NCBI RefSeq assembly: GCF_024622045.1
Contig: NZ_JANKBP010000001.1
Strand: one strand, 5' to 3'
Origin: Rodentibacter caecimuris
GTDB lineage: Bacteria; Pseudomonadota; Gammaproteobacteria; Enterobacterales; Pasteurellaceae
DNA length: 64,000 nt
Shown: piece by piece, positions 17,547-26,700 of the stretch
Layout: each line of letters starts with the position of its first letter
Position numbering within the stretch: position 1 is the stretch's first letter
Notes under the pieces: model-generated
Databases searched by the model: none
What the model was told of the DNA's origin: nothing
What the model saw: only the letters and a program-made list of their open reading frames with translations
Program-made: the position numbers and the translations under genes

Positions 17547-18150
17547 AGAGCTTTACATTGAACGTAATGGCAAACCGATTATTCAAGATTTAACGTTTCA
17601 CCTTGAAGAGAAAAAACGCTTATTTATTCAAGGGGAAATTGGTGCGGGTAAAACCACTTTATTACTTGCCTTACTTGGGTTTGTTCCTATTTCAAAAGGG
17701 GAAATCCGATTATTTGGAAAAAACTGTCGAAAAGAAAAAGATTTTGCCCCTTTTCGTGGTGTGGTGGGAATTTGCTTTCAGAATGCCGATGATCAACTTT
17801 TCGGCCCGACCGTGCTGGATGATGTCGCTTTTGGTCCGCTTAACCAAGGTCACTCTCAAGCATACGCCTATCAACTTGCGGAACAACAACTTGACTGTCT
17901 GGGGATTAGTCATTTAAAGGATCGCACGGTGCATACGCTTTCAGGCGGCGAAAAGAATTTTACCGCTCTTGCCGGTGTGCTTGCTATGCAACCTAGAATT
18001 TTATTGTTGGACGAACCAACCAATGGCTTAGATCGCAAAAATACGGAAAAACTGACCGCACTTTTGCGTGAACTTGGGCTGCCAATGTTAATTTCTTCAC
18101 ATTATCAGGGGTTTATTGATGAATTGGCGGATGGAATTATCAATTTGTGA
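17533..18150 (+). CDS. nikO: Nickel ECF transporter ATP-binding protein NikO (CbiO family)
   Basis: 205-residue ABC ATPase that powers nickel import on the cytoplasmic face. Walker A is GEIGAGKTTL (about 34-43), the Q-loop follows in CFQNADDQLFGPTV (an ECF-typical Asn/Asp-rich Q-loop), the signature is LSGGEKNFTALAGVL, Walker B is ILLLDEPTNGLD and the switch His is in ISSHY. The ATG at 17533 is preferred over an upstream GTG-type start because it has an AAAGGAAAG site. The protein is shorter than most CbiO (about 270) because it lacks the C-terminal extension. Confidence 0.9.
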   Translation: MLNVKELYIERNGKPIIQDLTFHLEEKKRLFIQGEIGAGKTTLLLALLGFVPISKGEIRLFGKNCRKEKDFAPFRGVVGICFQNADDQLFGPTVLDDVAFGPLNQGHSQAYAYQLAEQQLDCLGISHLKDRTVHTLSGGEKNFTALAGVLAMQPRILLLDEPTNGLDRKNTEKLTALLRELGLPMLISSHYQGFIDELADGIINL

Positions 18151-18170
18151 TCGCCACGAAATCTAAAAAA

Positions 18171-18281
18171 TCAATAAACCTCGTTGGGAAAGCGTTGCAA
18201 GCTATCGGGCTCAAATTCTGTTTCCGGATAGATTGGGACTGACTGAATAATTAGTAAAGATTGACCGCACTTTGTCGCCAT
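18171..18281 (-). other. Possible 36-codon small ORF or gene remnant downstream of pepA
   Basis: On the minus strand, 26 bases after the pepA stop, an ATG-started frame of 36 codons ends at 18171. Its C-terminal part (PIYPETEFEPDSLQRFPNEV) looks protein-like. The N-terminal part is encoded by an uptake word, and the ORF overlaps the terminator hairpin. No ribosome site is visible. It could be the preserved tail of a deleted gene or a real microprotein. Low certainty. Confidence 0.3.
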
Positions 18282-18306
18282 AATAAAAAGTGCGGTCAAT
18301 TTTGTT
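18261..18306. terminator. Bidirectional terminator between nikO and pepA
   Basis: TTGACCGCACTTT (18261-18273) pairs perfectly with AAAGTGCGGTCAA (18287-18299), with T-rich flank on the plus strand. It separates the convergent nik operon and pepA and is another inverted uptake-word pair. Confidence 0.88.
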
Positions 18307-19782
18307 TTATTTCACCTGATTAATTAGGAATTGGGTGAGTAACGAAACCGGACGACCGGTTGCGCCTTTATTCGCACCTTGCAACCATGCCGTACCGGCG
18401 ATATCCAAGTGTGCCCAGCGGTATTTTTTAGTGAAGTTAGATAAAAACGCCCCTGCCGTGCTTGCTCCGCCCCAGCGTCCGCCAATATTGGCAAGATCAG
18501 CAAAGGGGGATTTAAGCTGTTCTTGGTATTCTTCGCTGAGCGGTAAACGCCAGGCTTTATCCGTAGTTTGTTGAGCGGCATTGAGTAATTCGGCGACAAG
18601 AGTTTCATCTTCTGACATTAGTCCGCTGTTGTGTTGCCCCAATGCGACAACGCACGCGCCGGTTAGGGTCGCAACATCGATGACCAGCTCAGGCTCAAAA
18701 CGTTCTACATAGGTGAGGGTATCGCAAAGTACCAGACGGCCTTCCGCATCGGTGTTTAGCACTTCGACGGTTAAGCCGTTCATGGTAGTGAGAATATCGC
18801 CCGGTCGATAGGCATTACCATCCGGTAGGTTTTCACAACCTGCAAGCACTCCAATCACATTGAGGGGTAAGTTAAGTTCTGCAATGGCTTTCATAGTCCC
18901 GAATACGGAAGCCGCCCCGCCCATATCATATTTCATTTCGTCCATATCGGCTGCGGGTTTCAAGGAAATACCGCCGGCATCAAAGGTTAAGCCTTTGCCG
19001 ACAAGCACAATCGGTTTGGTATTTTTATCTGCGGCGTTGTTAAAATGAAGAAGCGACATATAGGCAGGGTTTGATGAACCGCGGGAAACCGCAAGATAAG
19101 CATTCATACCTAACTCAGCCATCATTTTTTCATCGATCACATCAAGGGAAAGTGCGGTGGATTTTTCCGCTAAATTTTTCGCTTGTTCGGTCAGATAAGC
19201 CGGGTTGCACACATTAGGCGGCATATTGGCAATATCCCGAGCCGCTTTCACGCCGCTTGCAATAGCTTGGGCGTGCTTGATCGCGAGTTGTGCCTGTTGG
19301 CAATCCGTGTTGAAAATGAGCGTTTCTAGGCTGATTGGTTCTGCTTTTTTAGATTTGAATTGATCGAATTGATAGTTGCTATGTTCAATGGTTTCAATGG
19401 CAAAACGGATGTTCCAGTAAAGATCACGGTTATTGAGTTCAACTTCTGTCAAATAACAAACCGCTTCACGAATAGCGGCATCTTTTAACGCTTTTAACAT
19501 ATTTTGAATCAGTTGCTTATATTGGCGTTCGCTGAGTTCGCCTTTTTTACCGCAACCAATAATTAACACACGTTTTGCGCTAATACCATTGAGGTCGCGT
19601 AGCAATAAAGTTTGTCCTAATTTTCCGCTGAGTTCGCCGGATTGTATTAAAGCGTTGAGGTAGCCTTGAGTGGTAAGGCCGATTTCATTGAAACTTTTTG
19701 AAAATTCATTGTTCTCATACACACCGATTACAATACATTCGGCAGCTTGTGAAAGTGCGGTTAATTTTGCTTGATATTTCAT
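18307..19782 (-). CDS. pepA: Leucyl/cytosol aminopeptidase PepA
   Basis: 491-residue M17 zinc aminopeptidase that trims N-terminal residues from peptides in the cytoplasm. The E. coli homologue also binds DNA for plasmid dimer resolution and carAB control. Catalytic-domain motifs are GKGLTFDAGGISLKP (Lys and metal Asp), DEMKYDMGGAASVFG (metal Asp) and the family signature NTDAEGRLVL. C-terminal segment LDIAGTAWLQG is conserved. Length is close to the 503 of E. coli. It is divergent from lptF, the usual arrangement in gamma-proteobacteria. Confidence 0.97.
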   Translation of the reverse strand: MKYQAKLTALSQAAECIVIGVYENNEFSKSFNEIGLTTQGYLNALIQSGELSGKLGQTLLLRDLNGISAKRVLIIGCGKKGELSERQYKQLIQNMLKALKDAAIREAVCYLTEVELNNRDLYWNIRFAIETIEHSNYQFDQFKSKKAEPISLETLIFNTDCQQAQLAIKHAQAIASGVKAARDIANMPPNVCNPAYLTEQAKNLAEKSTALSLDVIDEKMMAELGMNAYLAVSRGSSNPAYMSLLHFNNAADKNTKPIVLVGKGLTFDAGGISLKPAADMDEMKYDMGGAASVFGTMKAIAELNLPLNVIGVLAGCENLPDGNAYRPGDILTTMNGLTVEVLNTDAEGRLVLCDTLTYVERFEPELVIDVATLTGACVVALGQHNSGLMSEDETLVAELLNAAQQTTDKAWRLPLSEEYQEQLKSPFADLANIGGRWGGASTAGAFLSNFTKKYRWAHLDIAGTAWLQGANKGATGRPVSLLTQFLINQVK

Positions 19783-19890
19783 TTGATTTCCTTATTTTGA
19801 TTGTTTAAATCAGCGAAAATAAGGTATCATACGCGGTCGATTTTATCTAGTTTTCCCCTCAATTTTAACGATAAACAATAACGATATAAG

Positions 19891-20982
19891 ATGATTTTAA
19901 CGCGATATTTAACGAAAGAAGTCTTTAAGAGCCAAGTGGCGATTTTGTTCATTTTGTTGTTGATCTTTTTTAGTCAGCAACTTGTGCGTGTGCTTGGTTC
20001 TGCGGCAAATGGTAATGTGCCGGCAGATTTGGTTTTTTCTTTACTTGGACTGGGAATGCCGACCATGGCGCAATTAATGTTGCCGTTGTGTTTGTTTATT
20101 GCCATTTTGTTGACATTTGGGCGTTTATATGCGGAAAGTGAAATTACCGTGATGCGTGCTTGCGGTGTCGGTCAGCGGATTTTAGTGCGTGTGGCGCTCG
20201 TACTGTCTTTGTTTACTGCGGGCTTAGCTGCATATAATGCGTTATGGCTTTCCCCTTGGGCGATTCAAAAGCAAAGCACTATTGTTGAAGAGGCGAAAGC
20301 GAATCCAACGATGGGGGCGCTTTCTTCCGGTCAGTTTATCTCCGGCAATAATAATTTTGTGTTGTTTATTGATAACATTAAAGGTAATCAAATCAATGAA
20401 GTTTATCTATTCCAAACTGCACCAAAGGGACAAACCAAACCTTCTGTCATTACTGCGGAAAAAGGGGAGTTAAAAGCCTTGCCAAATGGCGATCAAATTC
20501 TGAATTTGCAAAATACACAACGGGTAGAAGGCACGGCAGCGTTGCCGGATTTCCGTATTACACATTTTGATAATTATCAAGCTTATTTAGGTTTTCAAGC
20601 TACTGATAGCAAATCTGATGAAGCCGCCGCGCTTTCTTCCGAAGAATTAGTGAAACAAAATAGCATGGCTGCAAAAGCCGAATTACATTGGCGGATTAGT
20701 CTTATTTTAGCCGTGCCGTTAATGGCATTAATTGCTGTGCCGTTAAGTAGAGTGAATCCAAGACAAGGGCGTTTTGCGAAAATTCTGCCTGCATTATTGC
20801 TTTATCTTATTTATTTCTTGTTACAAAGCTCATTGAAATCTGCCGGTTCGGCGGGAAAATTAGATGCGGCAATTTTTATGCCCACCGTAAGTGTTATCTT
20901 TTTATTGATTGGGATTGTATTAAATACTTGGGATAGTGCCATGATGTATAAATTCCGCCGTCTTTTTAGCCGAAAAGGGTAA
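19891..20982 (+). CDS. lptF: LPS export ABC transporter permease LptF
   Basis: 363-residue inner-membrane permease of the LptB2FG complex, which extracts lipopolysaccharide from the inner membrane into the Lpt bridge. Three N-terminal helices (first about residues 15-35), a large periplasmic beta-jellyroll (about 120-260) and three C-terminal helices are visible. The start MILTRYLTKEVFKSQ is characteristic. It lies 5 bases before lptG, and the order lptF-lptG divergent from pepA is the conserved gamma-proteobacterial one. The ATPase LptB is not in the window. Confidence 0.95.
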   Translation: MILTRYLTKEVFKSQVAILFILLLIFFSQQLVRVLGSAANGNVPADLVFSLLGLGMPTMAQLMLPLCLFIAILLTFGRLYAESEITVMRACGVGQRILVRVALVLSLFTAGLAAYNALWLSPWAIQKQSTIVEEAKANPTMGALSSGQFISGNNNFVLFIDNIKGNQINEVYLFQTAPKGQTKPSVITAEKGELKALPNGDQILNLQNTQRVEGTAALPDFRITHFDNYQAYLGFQATDSKSDEAAALSSEELVKQNSMAAKAELHWRISLILAVPLMALIAVPLSRVNPRQGRFAKILPALLLYLIYFLLQSSLKSAGSAGKLDAAIFMPTVSVIFLLIGIVLNTWDSAMMYKFRRLFSRKG

Positions 20983-20987
20983 GCCAA

Positions 20988-22064
20988 ATGATGAATACCT
21001 TAGACCGTTATATTGGTAAAAGCATTTTAGGGGCTATTTTGGCAACGTTGCTCATGCTTGTGGGCTTGTCTGCCATCATCAAATTCGTGGAGCAGTTCCG
21101 TAGTGTCGGTAAGGGAACTTATGATGTATTGCAAGCGGTTAGTTTTACTTTTTTAACTATACCAAAGGATGTGGAAACATTTTTCCCTATGGCGGTATTA
21201 TTGGGGGCGTTGATTGCTCTTGGTAACTTGGCTAGTCGTAGTGAACTAGTGGTGATGCAATCAGCAGGTTTCTCACGTTTTAGAATTGGATTGGCGGTGA
21301 TGAAAACTGCCTTACCATTAGTGATTTTAACGATGGTGATTGGTGAATGGGGCATTCCGCAAACAGAACAGTTTGCCCGTGATATGCGCGCCCGAGCGAT
21401 TTCAGGCGGTTCAATGCTTTCAATAAAAAACGGCGTATGGGCGAAAGACGGTCAGCGTTTTGTTTTTGTGCGTAGCGTAACGGATAATGTTAAATTAAAC
21501 GATGTTTATATTTACACCTTTGATGATAAGCGACATTTAACGCAGTTAAAACACGCCAATCAGGCGACCTATTCTTTGGAAGAAAACAAGTGGAAACTGC
21601 ATCAAGTAAACGATTCGACTGTCCAAAAAGAAAGTATTGTCACGACAAATCGTTTAACCGAATCTTGGGAAACCAATTTAACCCCGGATAAATTGGGGGC
21701 TGTATCATTGCGTCCGACCTCTTTATCTATCAGTGGGTTATATGAATATATCCATTTTTTAAAAGAAACCGGGCAAGACGCTCGGCGCTTTGAATTAACT
21801 TTTTGGCGTAAAGTTTTTCAGCCGATTTCTGTCGGTGTGATGATGATGCTTGCCTTATCCTTTATTTTCGGATCTTTGCGTAGCGTGACGGCAGGCGCAA
21901 GAATTGTAACGGGAATTTGTTTTGGTTTCTTGTTTTATGTGGTCAATGAGATTTTTGGGCAAATGAGCGTTGTTTATAATATGCCAGCAGTGTTTGGCGC
22001 ATTAATCCCAAGTTTGTTATTTATTGCGATTATCTGGTGGCTATTAAGTCGAAAACGGGATTAA
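20988..22064 (+). CDS. lptG: LPS export ABC transporter permease LptG
   Basis: 358-residue partner of LptF with the same layout: three N-terminal helices, periplasmic jellyroll (about 125-250), three C-terminal helices ending in WWLLSRKRD. The N-terminus MMNTLDRYIGKSILGAIL is typical. Two adjacent ATGs are possible starts. The last 50 codons and the following 60 or so bases are duplicated in tandem just downstream (22135 onward) in diverged form. lptG itself is full length and should be functional. Confidence 0.95.
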   Translation: MMNTLDRYIGKSILGAILATLLMLVGLSAIIKFVEQFRSVGKGTYDVLQAVSFTFLTIPKDVETFFPMAVLLGALIALGNLASRSELVVMQSAGFSRFRIGLAVMKTALPLVILTMVIGEWGIPQTEQFARDMRARAISGGSMLSIKNGVWAKDGQRFVFVRSVTDNVKLNDVYIYTFDDKRHLTQLKHANQATYSLEENKWKLHQVNDSTVQKESIVTTNRLTESWETNLTPDKLGAVSLRPTSLSISGLYEYIHFLKETGQDARRFELTFWRKVFQPISVGVMMMLALSFIFGSLRSVTAGARIVTGICFGFLFYVVNEIFGQMSVVYNMPAVFGALIPSLLFIAIIWWLLSRKRD

Positions 22065-22134
22065 TTTTAGCAAGGTAGATAGCATAAAAAGTGTAGTGTG
22101 GTTAATTTCAAATGAATTTTAAAACTTACTTGAA

Positions 22135-22347
22135 GGGAATTTGTTTTGGTTTCTTGTATTATGTTGTAAACGAGATTTTTGAAGAAATGATCGTCGTTTA
22201 TAATATGTCGGTAAGATTTGGCTCATTACTTCCAAGTTTGTTATTTGTTGCGGTTATCTGGTGGCTATTAAGTCGAAAACGGGATTAATTTTAGCAAAGT
22301 AGATAGCATAAAAAAGTGCGGTCAATTTCAAATGAGTTTTAAAACTC
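22135..22347 (+). pseudogene. Tandem, diverged copy of the lptG 3' end
   Basis: The segment repeats 21911-22125 at an offset of 224 bases. It encodes 50 in-frame residues (from GICFGFLYYVVNEIF to WWLLSRKRD, stop at 22286-22288), 39 of 50 identical to the lptG C-terminus, and then the same non-coding tail. It has no start codon of its own, so it is a fragment. The last coding stretch and the tail are almost identical to lptG, while the middle has many amino-acid changes. The second copy retains the complete uptake-word terminator; in the first the equivalent is degraded. Confidence 0.85.
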
Positions 22348-22375
22348 TTATGAAATTGACCGCACTTTTGTTTTG
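22312..22375. terminator. Bidirectional terminator between the lptG repeat and fbp
   Basis: A 19-bp perfect stem (22312-22330 with 22351-22369) whose arms each contain the uptake word, with a 20-base loop and a T-rich flank on the plus strand. It ends lptFG transcription and probably also fbp from the other side. Confidence 0.88.
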
Positions 22376-22380
22376 GTTGG

Positions 22381-23385
22381 TTAGTCCTCTTTAAAGGCAA
22401 GCATCATTTCTTCTGCTTTTTTCACCATTTGTTCCGAGCCGACAAATAACGGTATGCGCTCGTGTAATTCTTTCGGTTCAATATCTAAAATTCGACGATA
22501 ACCGTCAGTGGCTAATCCCCCGGCTTGTTCAGCCAAAAATGCCATAGGATTGCCCTCATAAAGTAAGCGGAGTTTCCCTTTTGGATAGTTAGTCGCGCTA
22601 GGATAAATATAAATTCCGCCTTTTAATAAATTGCGGTGAAAATCGGCAACAAGAGAACCGATATAGCGTGAAGCATAAGGACGTTGTGTCGCTTTATCTT
22701 CTTCTTGGCAATATTTAATATATTTTTTCACGCCTTGTGGGAATTTGAGATATTGCCCTTCGTTGATGGAATAAATACGCCCGTCTTTTGGCATTTTCAT
22801 ATTTTCATGGGATAAACAGAACGTGCCGATAGAGGGATCATAGGTGAAACCGTTCACACCATTTCCTGTGGTGTAAACCAACATGGTAGATGACCCATAT
22901 ACAATATAGCCTGCCGCAACTTGTCTATTGCCGGGCTGAAGGAAATCTTCCATCGTTACCGGTGTGCCGATAGGGGAAATACGACGATAAATAGAGAAAA
23001 TTGTTCCGACGGACACATTAACATCAATATTAGAAGAGCCGTCAAGGGGATCGGTTAAAATCACATATTTCGCATTACGTCCGCGTTCCGTATCAAAGGC
23101 AATAAAACTTTCTTCTTCTTCGGAAGCAAAGCCCGCGACTTCTTCACGTGCCATAAGGGCGGCTTTCATCGTATTATGAGCAAAGAGATCGAGCTTCATT
23201 TGACTTTCACCCTGCACATTTTCAATGCCGGATTGACCTAAAATACTGGTGAGCCCCGCTTTATTGATATCACGATGAATGATCTTAGCTAATAAACGGA
23301 TGGACGACAAAATCCCACTTAGTTCTCCTTTTGCATTAGGGTATTCCGCTTGACGCTCTACAATAAATTCACTTAATGTTTTCAT
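22381..23385 (-). CDS. fbp: Fructose-1,6-bisphosphatase class I
   Basis: 334-residue cytosolic gluconeogenic enzyme that removes the C1 phosphate of fructose 1,6-bisphosphate. The metal-binding signature DPLDGSSNIDVNVSVGTIFS begins at Asp112, with Glu residues of the GFASEEEESF segment upstream. Substrate-binding residues lie in SRYIGSLVADFHRNLLKGGIY and KGKLRLLYEGNPMAFLAEQAGG. The start at 23385 is preferred over an upstream one because of its AAGGAA ribosome site and match to the family N-terminus MKTLSEFIVERQ. Length equals H. influenzae Fbp. Confidence 0.97.
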   Translation of the reverse strand: MKTLSEFIVERQAEYPNAKGELSGILSSIRLLAKIIHRDINKAGLTSILGQSGIENVQGESQMKLDLFAHNTMKAALMAREEVAGFASEEEESFIAFDTERGRNAKYVILTDPLDGSSNIDVNVSVGTIFSIYRRISPIGTPVTMEDFLQPGNRQVAAGYIVYGSSTMLVYTTGNGVNGFTYDPSIGTFCLSHENMKMPKDGRIYSINEGQYLKFPQGVKKYIKYCQEEDKATQRPYASRYIGSLVADFHRNLLKGGIYIYPSATNYPKGKLRLLYEGNPMAFLAEQAGGLATDGYRRILDIEPKELHERIPLFVGSEQMVKKAEEMMLAFKED

Positions 23386-23531
23386 AATTTTTCCTTCTAA
23401 CAACGCTTGCGGAAATTATATGTCATTTAAAATTTTCATAAAAAGACAATTTTCAATAATGAGATCTGGATCACAAAATTTTATATTTTCAAAGTAGGAC
23501 AACCTAGTGGTAGGAGAGGCTAAGCCACTGG

Positions 23532-24203
23532 TTATTGATTGAGATGTCTTGCTAAATAAATGTCTACAATATCCACTAAATGTTTGAGAAAAGTAATATC
23601 TTGTCAGTTATGAAAACGTTGCGTATCACGTGAGCGAAAGAGTAACATTGCGCTGGGTTTGTGAGTATCTTTTAGACCAAACAGGCAGCAAGCCACAGAA
23701 CCGATGGGCAATTCTTCCGGTAAAAATATTAAAGATTTCTCTTTACCGCTTAATTCACCCAAATAAAATTGGCGTAATCCTAAACGTTCCAAACGAATAA
23801 TTTCAAAGGCTTTACGATCAACCCAATTATGCGAGGGGATACTTTCCGTTTTTTTCCAACTATCGGTAAATAGAAGAATTTTAGCGCCCTCCAATTCATA
23901 AGATTTTGCCCATTGATCTAATTTTTTTTCGATAGAACGAAAATCTTGCGCTTGAAACAATTTCTTTTGGAGTGGCATTAAGGCGAAGAAAATATCGGCG
24001 TCATGAATAGCCAGTCGGTGCAATTTTTCAAGTTGTGAGGTGAGTGCGGTAATTTGTTGACGCTGTTGGTTTAATTGGGCATTAATGAGTGAAATCGTCC
24101 CTTTTTGTGAATGATGAAAAGTCAGTTTTCTTAAGAGTGAAGAATGTCGGGTAAAGAAATCAGGATGGCTTTCAAGGTAATGAATAATATCTTGTTCGTT
24201 CAT
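23532..24203 (-). pseudogene. DUF484-family protein gene interrupted by an in-frame TGA
   Basis: DUF484 proteins (YigA in E. coli, next to xerC) are GAF-like cytosolic proteins of unknown function, usually about 220-235 residues. The frame starts MNEQDIIHYLESHPDFFTRH, the family N-terminus, and runs 199 residues to RSRDTQRFHN, where codon 200 is TGA (23604-23606). The same frame then continues QDITFLKHLVDIVDIYLARH for 23 more codons to a TAA at 23532, matching the expected family C-terminus. A Gly codon (GGA) to TGA change would explain it. The truncated protein may still be made, lacking the terminal helix. Confidence 0.8.
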
Positions 24204-24224
24204 AATATGTGATTCAAAACAGAA

Positions 24225-24254
24225 GAAAAAAAGACCGCACTTTTAAGTGCGGTC
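24225..24254 (-). terminator. Terminator of purA (inverted uptake-word pair)
   Basis: GACCGCACTT (24233-24242) and AAGTGCGGTC (24245-24254) form a perfect 10-bp stem with a 2-base loop, followed on the minus strand by a T-run. It separates purA from the DUF484 gene. Confidence 0.88.
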
Positions 24255-24271
24255 AAAAAATAAGAAGAAAA

Positions 24272-25570
24272 TTATTCTACAAAGGGATCACGTAAAATCA
24301 TTGTTTCTACGCGATCAGGGCCTGTTGATAGAATATCTACCGGAACTCCGGTGACTTCTTCAATACGTTTGATATAGTTAAGGCAATTTTGCGGTAATTT
24401 ATTTACATCTGTAATACGGAAAGTATTTTCTTTCCAACCCAGTAAGGTTTCATAAATAGGCTCAATACCTTCCCAATCTTTTGCTGAAAGTGGTGCGTAT
24501 TCTACAATTTCACCATTTGGCATTTTATACGCCACACAGATTTTAATTTCATCAAAGCCGTCCAATACATCCAATTTCGTCATACAAAAACCGGAAATAG
24601 AGTTGAGCTGAACCGCCCGACGAATGGCTACGGCGTCAAACCAACCGCAACGACGCGGACGACCGGTTACCGCACCAAATTCATTCCCTTTACGTGCAAT
24701 CTCAGCGCCTACATCATCGAATAATTCGGTAGTGAATGGACCTCCACCTACGCGGGTACAGTAGGCTTTAATAATACCCAATACATAATCAAGATTACGA
24801 GGACCAAAGCCGGAACCGGTTGCAACGCCACCTGCCGTGGTGTTTGAACTGGTTACAAACGGGTAAGTACCGTGATCGATGTCTAACATAGTGCCTTGCG
24901 CACCTTCAAATAGGATATTGTCGCCGTTTTTGCGTGCAGTATCCAAAATTGTGGTAACATCTGCCACCATACCAGTGATAATATCAGCTACTGCCATGAC
25001 ATCATCTAAGGTTTTTTGATAATCGATCGGCTCAACTTTGTAGTAGTTTACTAATTGGAAATTATAGTATTCAAGAATATTTTTAAGTTTTTCAGCAAAG
25101 GCTTTTTTGTCAAATAAATCGCTTACTCGCAATCCGCGACGGGCGACTTTATCTTCATAAGCCGGCCCGATACCGCGACCGGTCGTACCGATTGCTTTTT
25201 TGCCTAGTGCTGCTTCACGGGCATGATCCATGGCAACGTGATAAGGGAGAATCAAGGGACAAGCCTCGGAAATCAATAAACGCTCACGAACATTGATACC
25301 ACGGTTTTCAAGCTCGCCCATTTCTTGCATTAATGCCGCAGGTGAAAGCACCACGCCATTGCCGATAAGACAGGTTACATTTTGGCGTAAAATACCGGAT
25401 GGGATCAAACGCAATACGGTTTTTTCACCATTAATAATAAGCGTATGTCCTGCGTTATGACCGCCTTGATAGCGCACAACATATTTTACGCGATCAGTTA
25501 ACAAGTCAACGATTTTACCTTTACCTTCGTCACCCCATTGAGCGCCCAAGATAACGACACTTTTTCCCAT
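24272..25570 (-). CDS. purA: Adenylosuccinate synthetase
   Basis: 432-residue cytosolic enzyme that joins IMP and aspartate with GTP hydrolysis, the first committed step to AMP. N-terminal P-loop-like motif GAQWGDEGKGK contains catalytic Asp14, and GGHNAGHT contains catalytic His42. Further signatures are GTTGRGIGPAYEDKVARRG and the GTP-binding STGPDRVETM near the C-terminus. The start at 25570 is preferred over one three codons upstream because of the AAAGGTGG ribosome site and because it gives the H. influenzae length. Confidence 0.98.
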   Translation of the reverse strand: MGKSVVILGAQWGDEGKGKIVDLLTDRVKYVVRYQGGHNAGHTLIINGEKTVLRLIPSGILRQNVTCLIGNGVVLSPAALMQEMGELENRGINVRERLLISEACPLILPYHVAMDHAREAALGKKAIGTTGRGIGPAYEDKVARRGLRVSDLFDKKAFAEKLKNILEYYNFQLVNYYKVEPIDYQKTLDDVMAVADIITGMVADVTTILDTARKNGDNILFEGAQGTMLDIDHGTYPFVTSSNTTAGGVATGSGFGPRNLDYVLGIIKAYCTRVGGGPFTTELFDDVGAEIARKGNEFGAVTGRPRRCGWFDAVAIRRAVQLNSISGFCMTKLDVLDGFDEIKICVAYKMPNGEIVEYAPLSAKDWEGIEPIYETLLGWKENTFRITDVNKLPQNCLNYIKRIEEVTGVPVDILSTGPDRVETMILRDPFVE

Positions 25571-25756
25571 AATTTCCACCTTTTAAATTTGGTTGATTGA
25601 TCAAATGAAATGAATAGCCGGATGTTTTTTTATTCTTTTTTATTACCCTAAAAATTAAATTCTATACTTTAATTGAGGGATGAATATTAATTTAGAACGA
25701 ATCACGACCCGCTATATTAAACTATTCTGCTGTGACTTTCTAGTTTTGATACGCCT

Positions 25757-26551
25757 TCAATTTACCGGTGAATTAATGGCTTTTCGTTCACGGCGAAATA
25801 AAATAACGAATAACCCGAGCAATAGACCGATTCCGGCACCTAGGTATCCCCAACTGTTTGGTCTTCTTATTTCCATCTGCTGTGGACTTTTAGTGAAATG
25901 AAATGCGGTAAAATTCTCGTCAAGCGGATTAACGGATTTCATCATATTGAGTTTTCCCTGCCAATCTTGACGTTCCACGCTATTACCGTAAGGAATATTG
26001 CCCAAATTGAGTTCTGCTGCGGTTTTTACTTGAGTAAATAAATTTTTCCATTGGAGAATGAGGTCGGCATACATCATTTTTCTTGTAATGGTATTACTAT
26101 TATCAAGAAGTGAGGAAAGCAATGCTTGTGATTCCCCTGCTTCACTTAATGTAATGGTAATTTTCCCGGTGTTATAACTGAGCGGCTGGAAGTGGGTATT
26201 ATTGATTAAATCATTTAATAGTCGGGCATTGTCTGTCGTGTTTTTACTGATTTTTTGCTTGTAATAGCTTGAGTTTTCCCAAAAGTGTTTTAGGTTGTCA
26301 TAAGAAACCAACTGTTTGGTAAAATTTTGATAAACTAATTCGGTAACTTTACTATCCGTTGTATCTTTCCCTTGCATGAGTTGGTACATAGAGTGGAGGG
26401 AATAATAATTGCCCAGTTCGGATAGGGTAGGATGAGTGATTTCCACTTCTGTTTTCCATTTTGCGTTTAGCCAATAGCCTGATGCATAGCCGATTACACC
26501 ACAAAGTGCGGTTGAAATGACGAGTGTTTTTAGTGTCTTTAAATATGACAT
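25757..26551 (-). CDS. Wzz/FepE-type chain-length determinant-like membrane protein
   Basis: 264 residues with two transmembrane helices, one at about 10-28 and one at about 235-253, bracketing a mostly alpha-helical periplasmic domain. The second is preceded by the Pro/Gly-rich motif RRPNSWGYLGAGIGLLLGLF, typical of polysaccharide co-polymerases of the Wzz class. Such proteins set O-antigen or capsule chain length. Here the periplasmic domain is short and no wzy, wzx or glycosyltransferase genes adjoin, so the target polysaccharide is unknown. It stands alone between purA and lysC. Confidence 0.7.
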   Translation of the reverse strand: MSYLKTLKTLVISTALCGVIGYASGYWLNAKWKTEVEITHPTLSELGNYYSLHSMYQLMQGKDTTDSKVTELVYQNFTKQLVSYDNLKHFWENSSYYKQKISKNTTDNARLLNDLINNTHFQPLSYNTGKITITLSEAGESQALLSSLLDNSNTITRKMMYADLILQWKNLFTQVKTAAELNLGNIPYGNSVERQDWQGKLNMMKSVNPLDENFTAFHFTKSPQQMEIRRPNSWGYLGAGIGLLLGLFVILFRRERKAINSPVN

Positions 26552-26700
26552 ACTATTTTTCCTATTCGTTTTTTATTGAGATTTTATTTTAAGGTTCCCC
26601 TCCTTTCTGCATTATTTACAGCTTAGTAAGAACAAAAGGGTAACAATATTGAAGTCACATTTTGATTGGTTCAAAAGTGACTTCATTCAGGTAACGGGTA

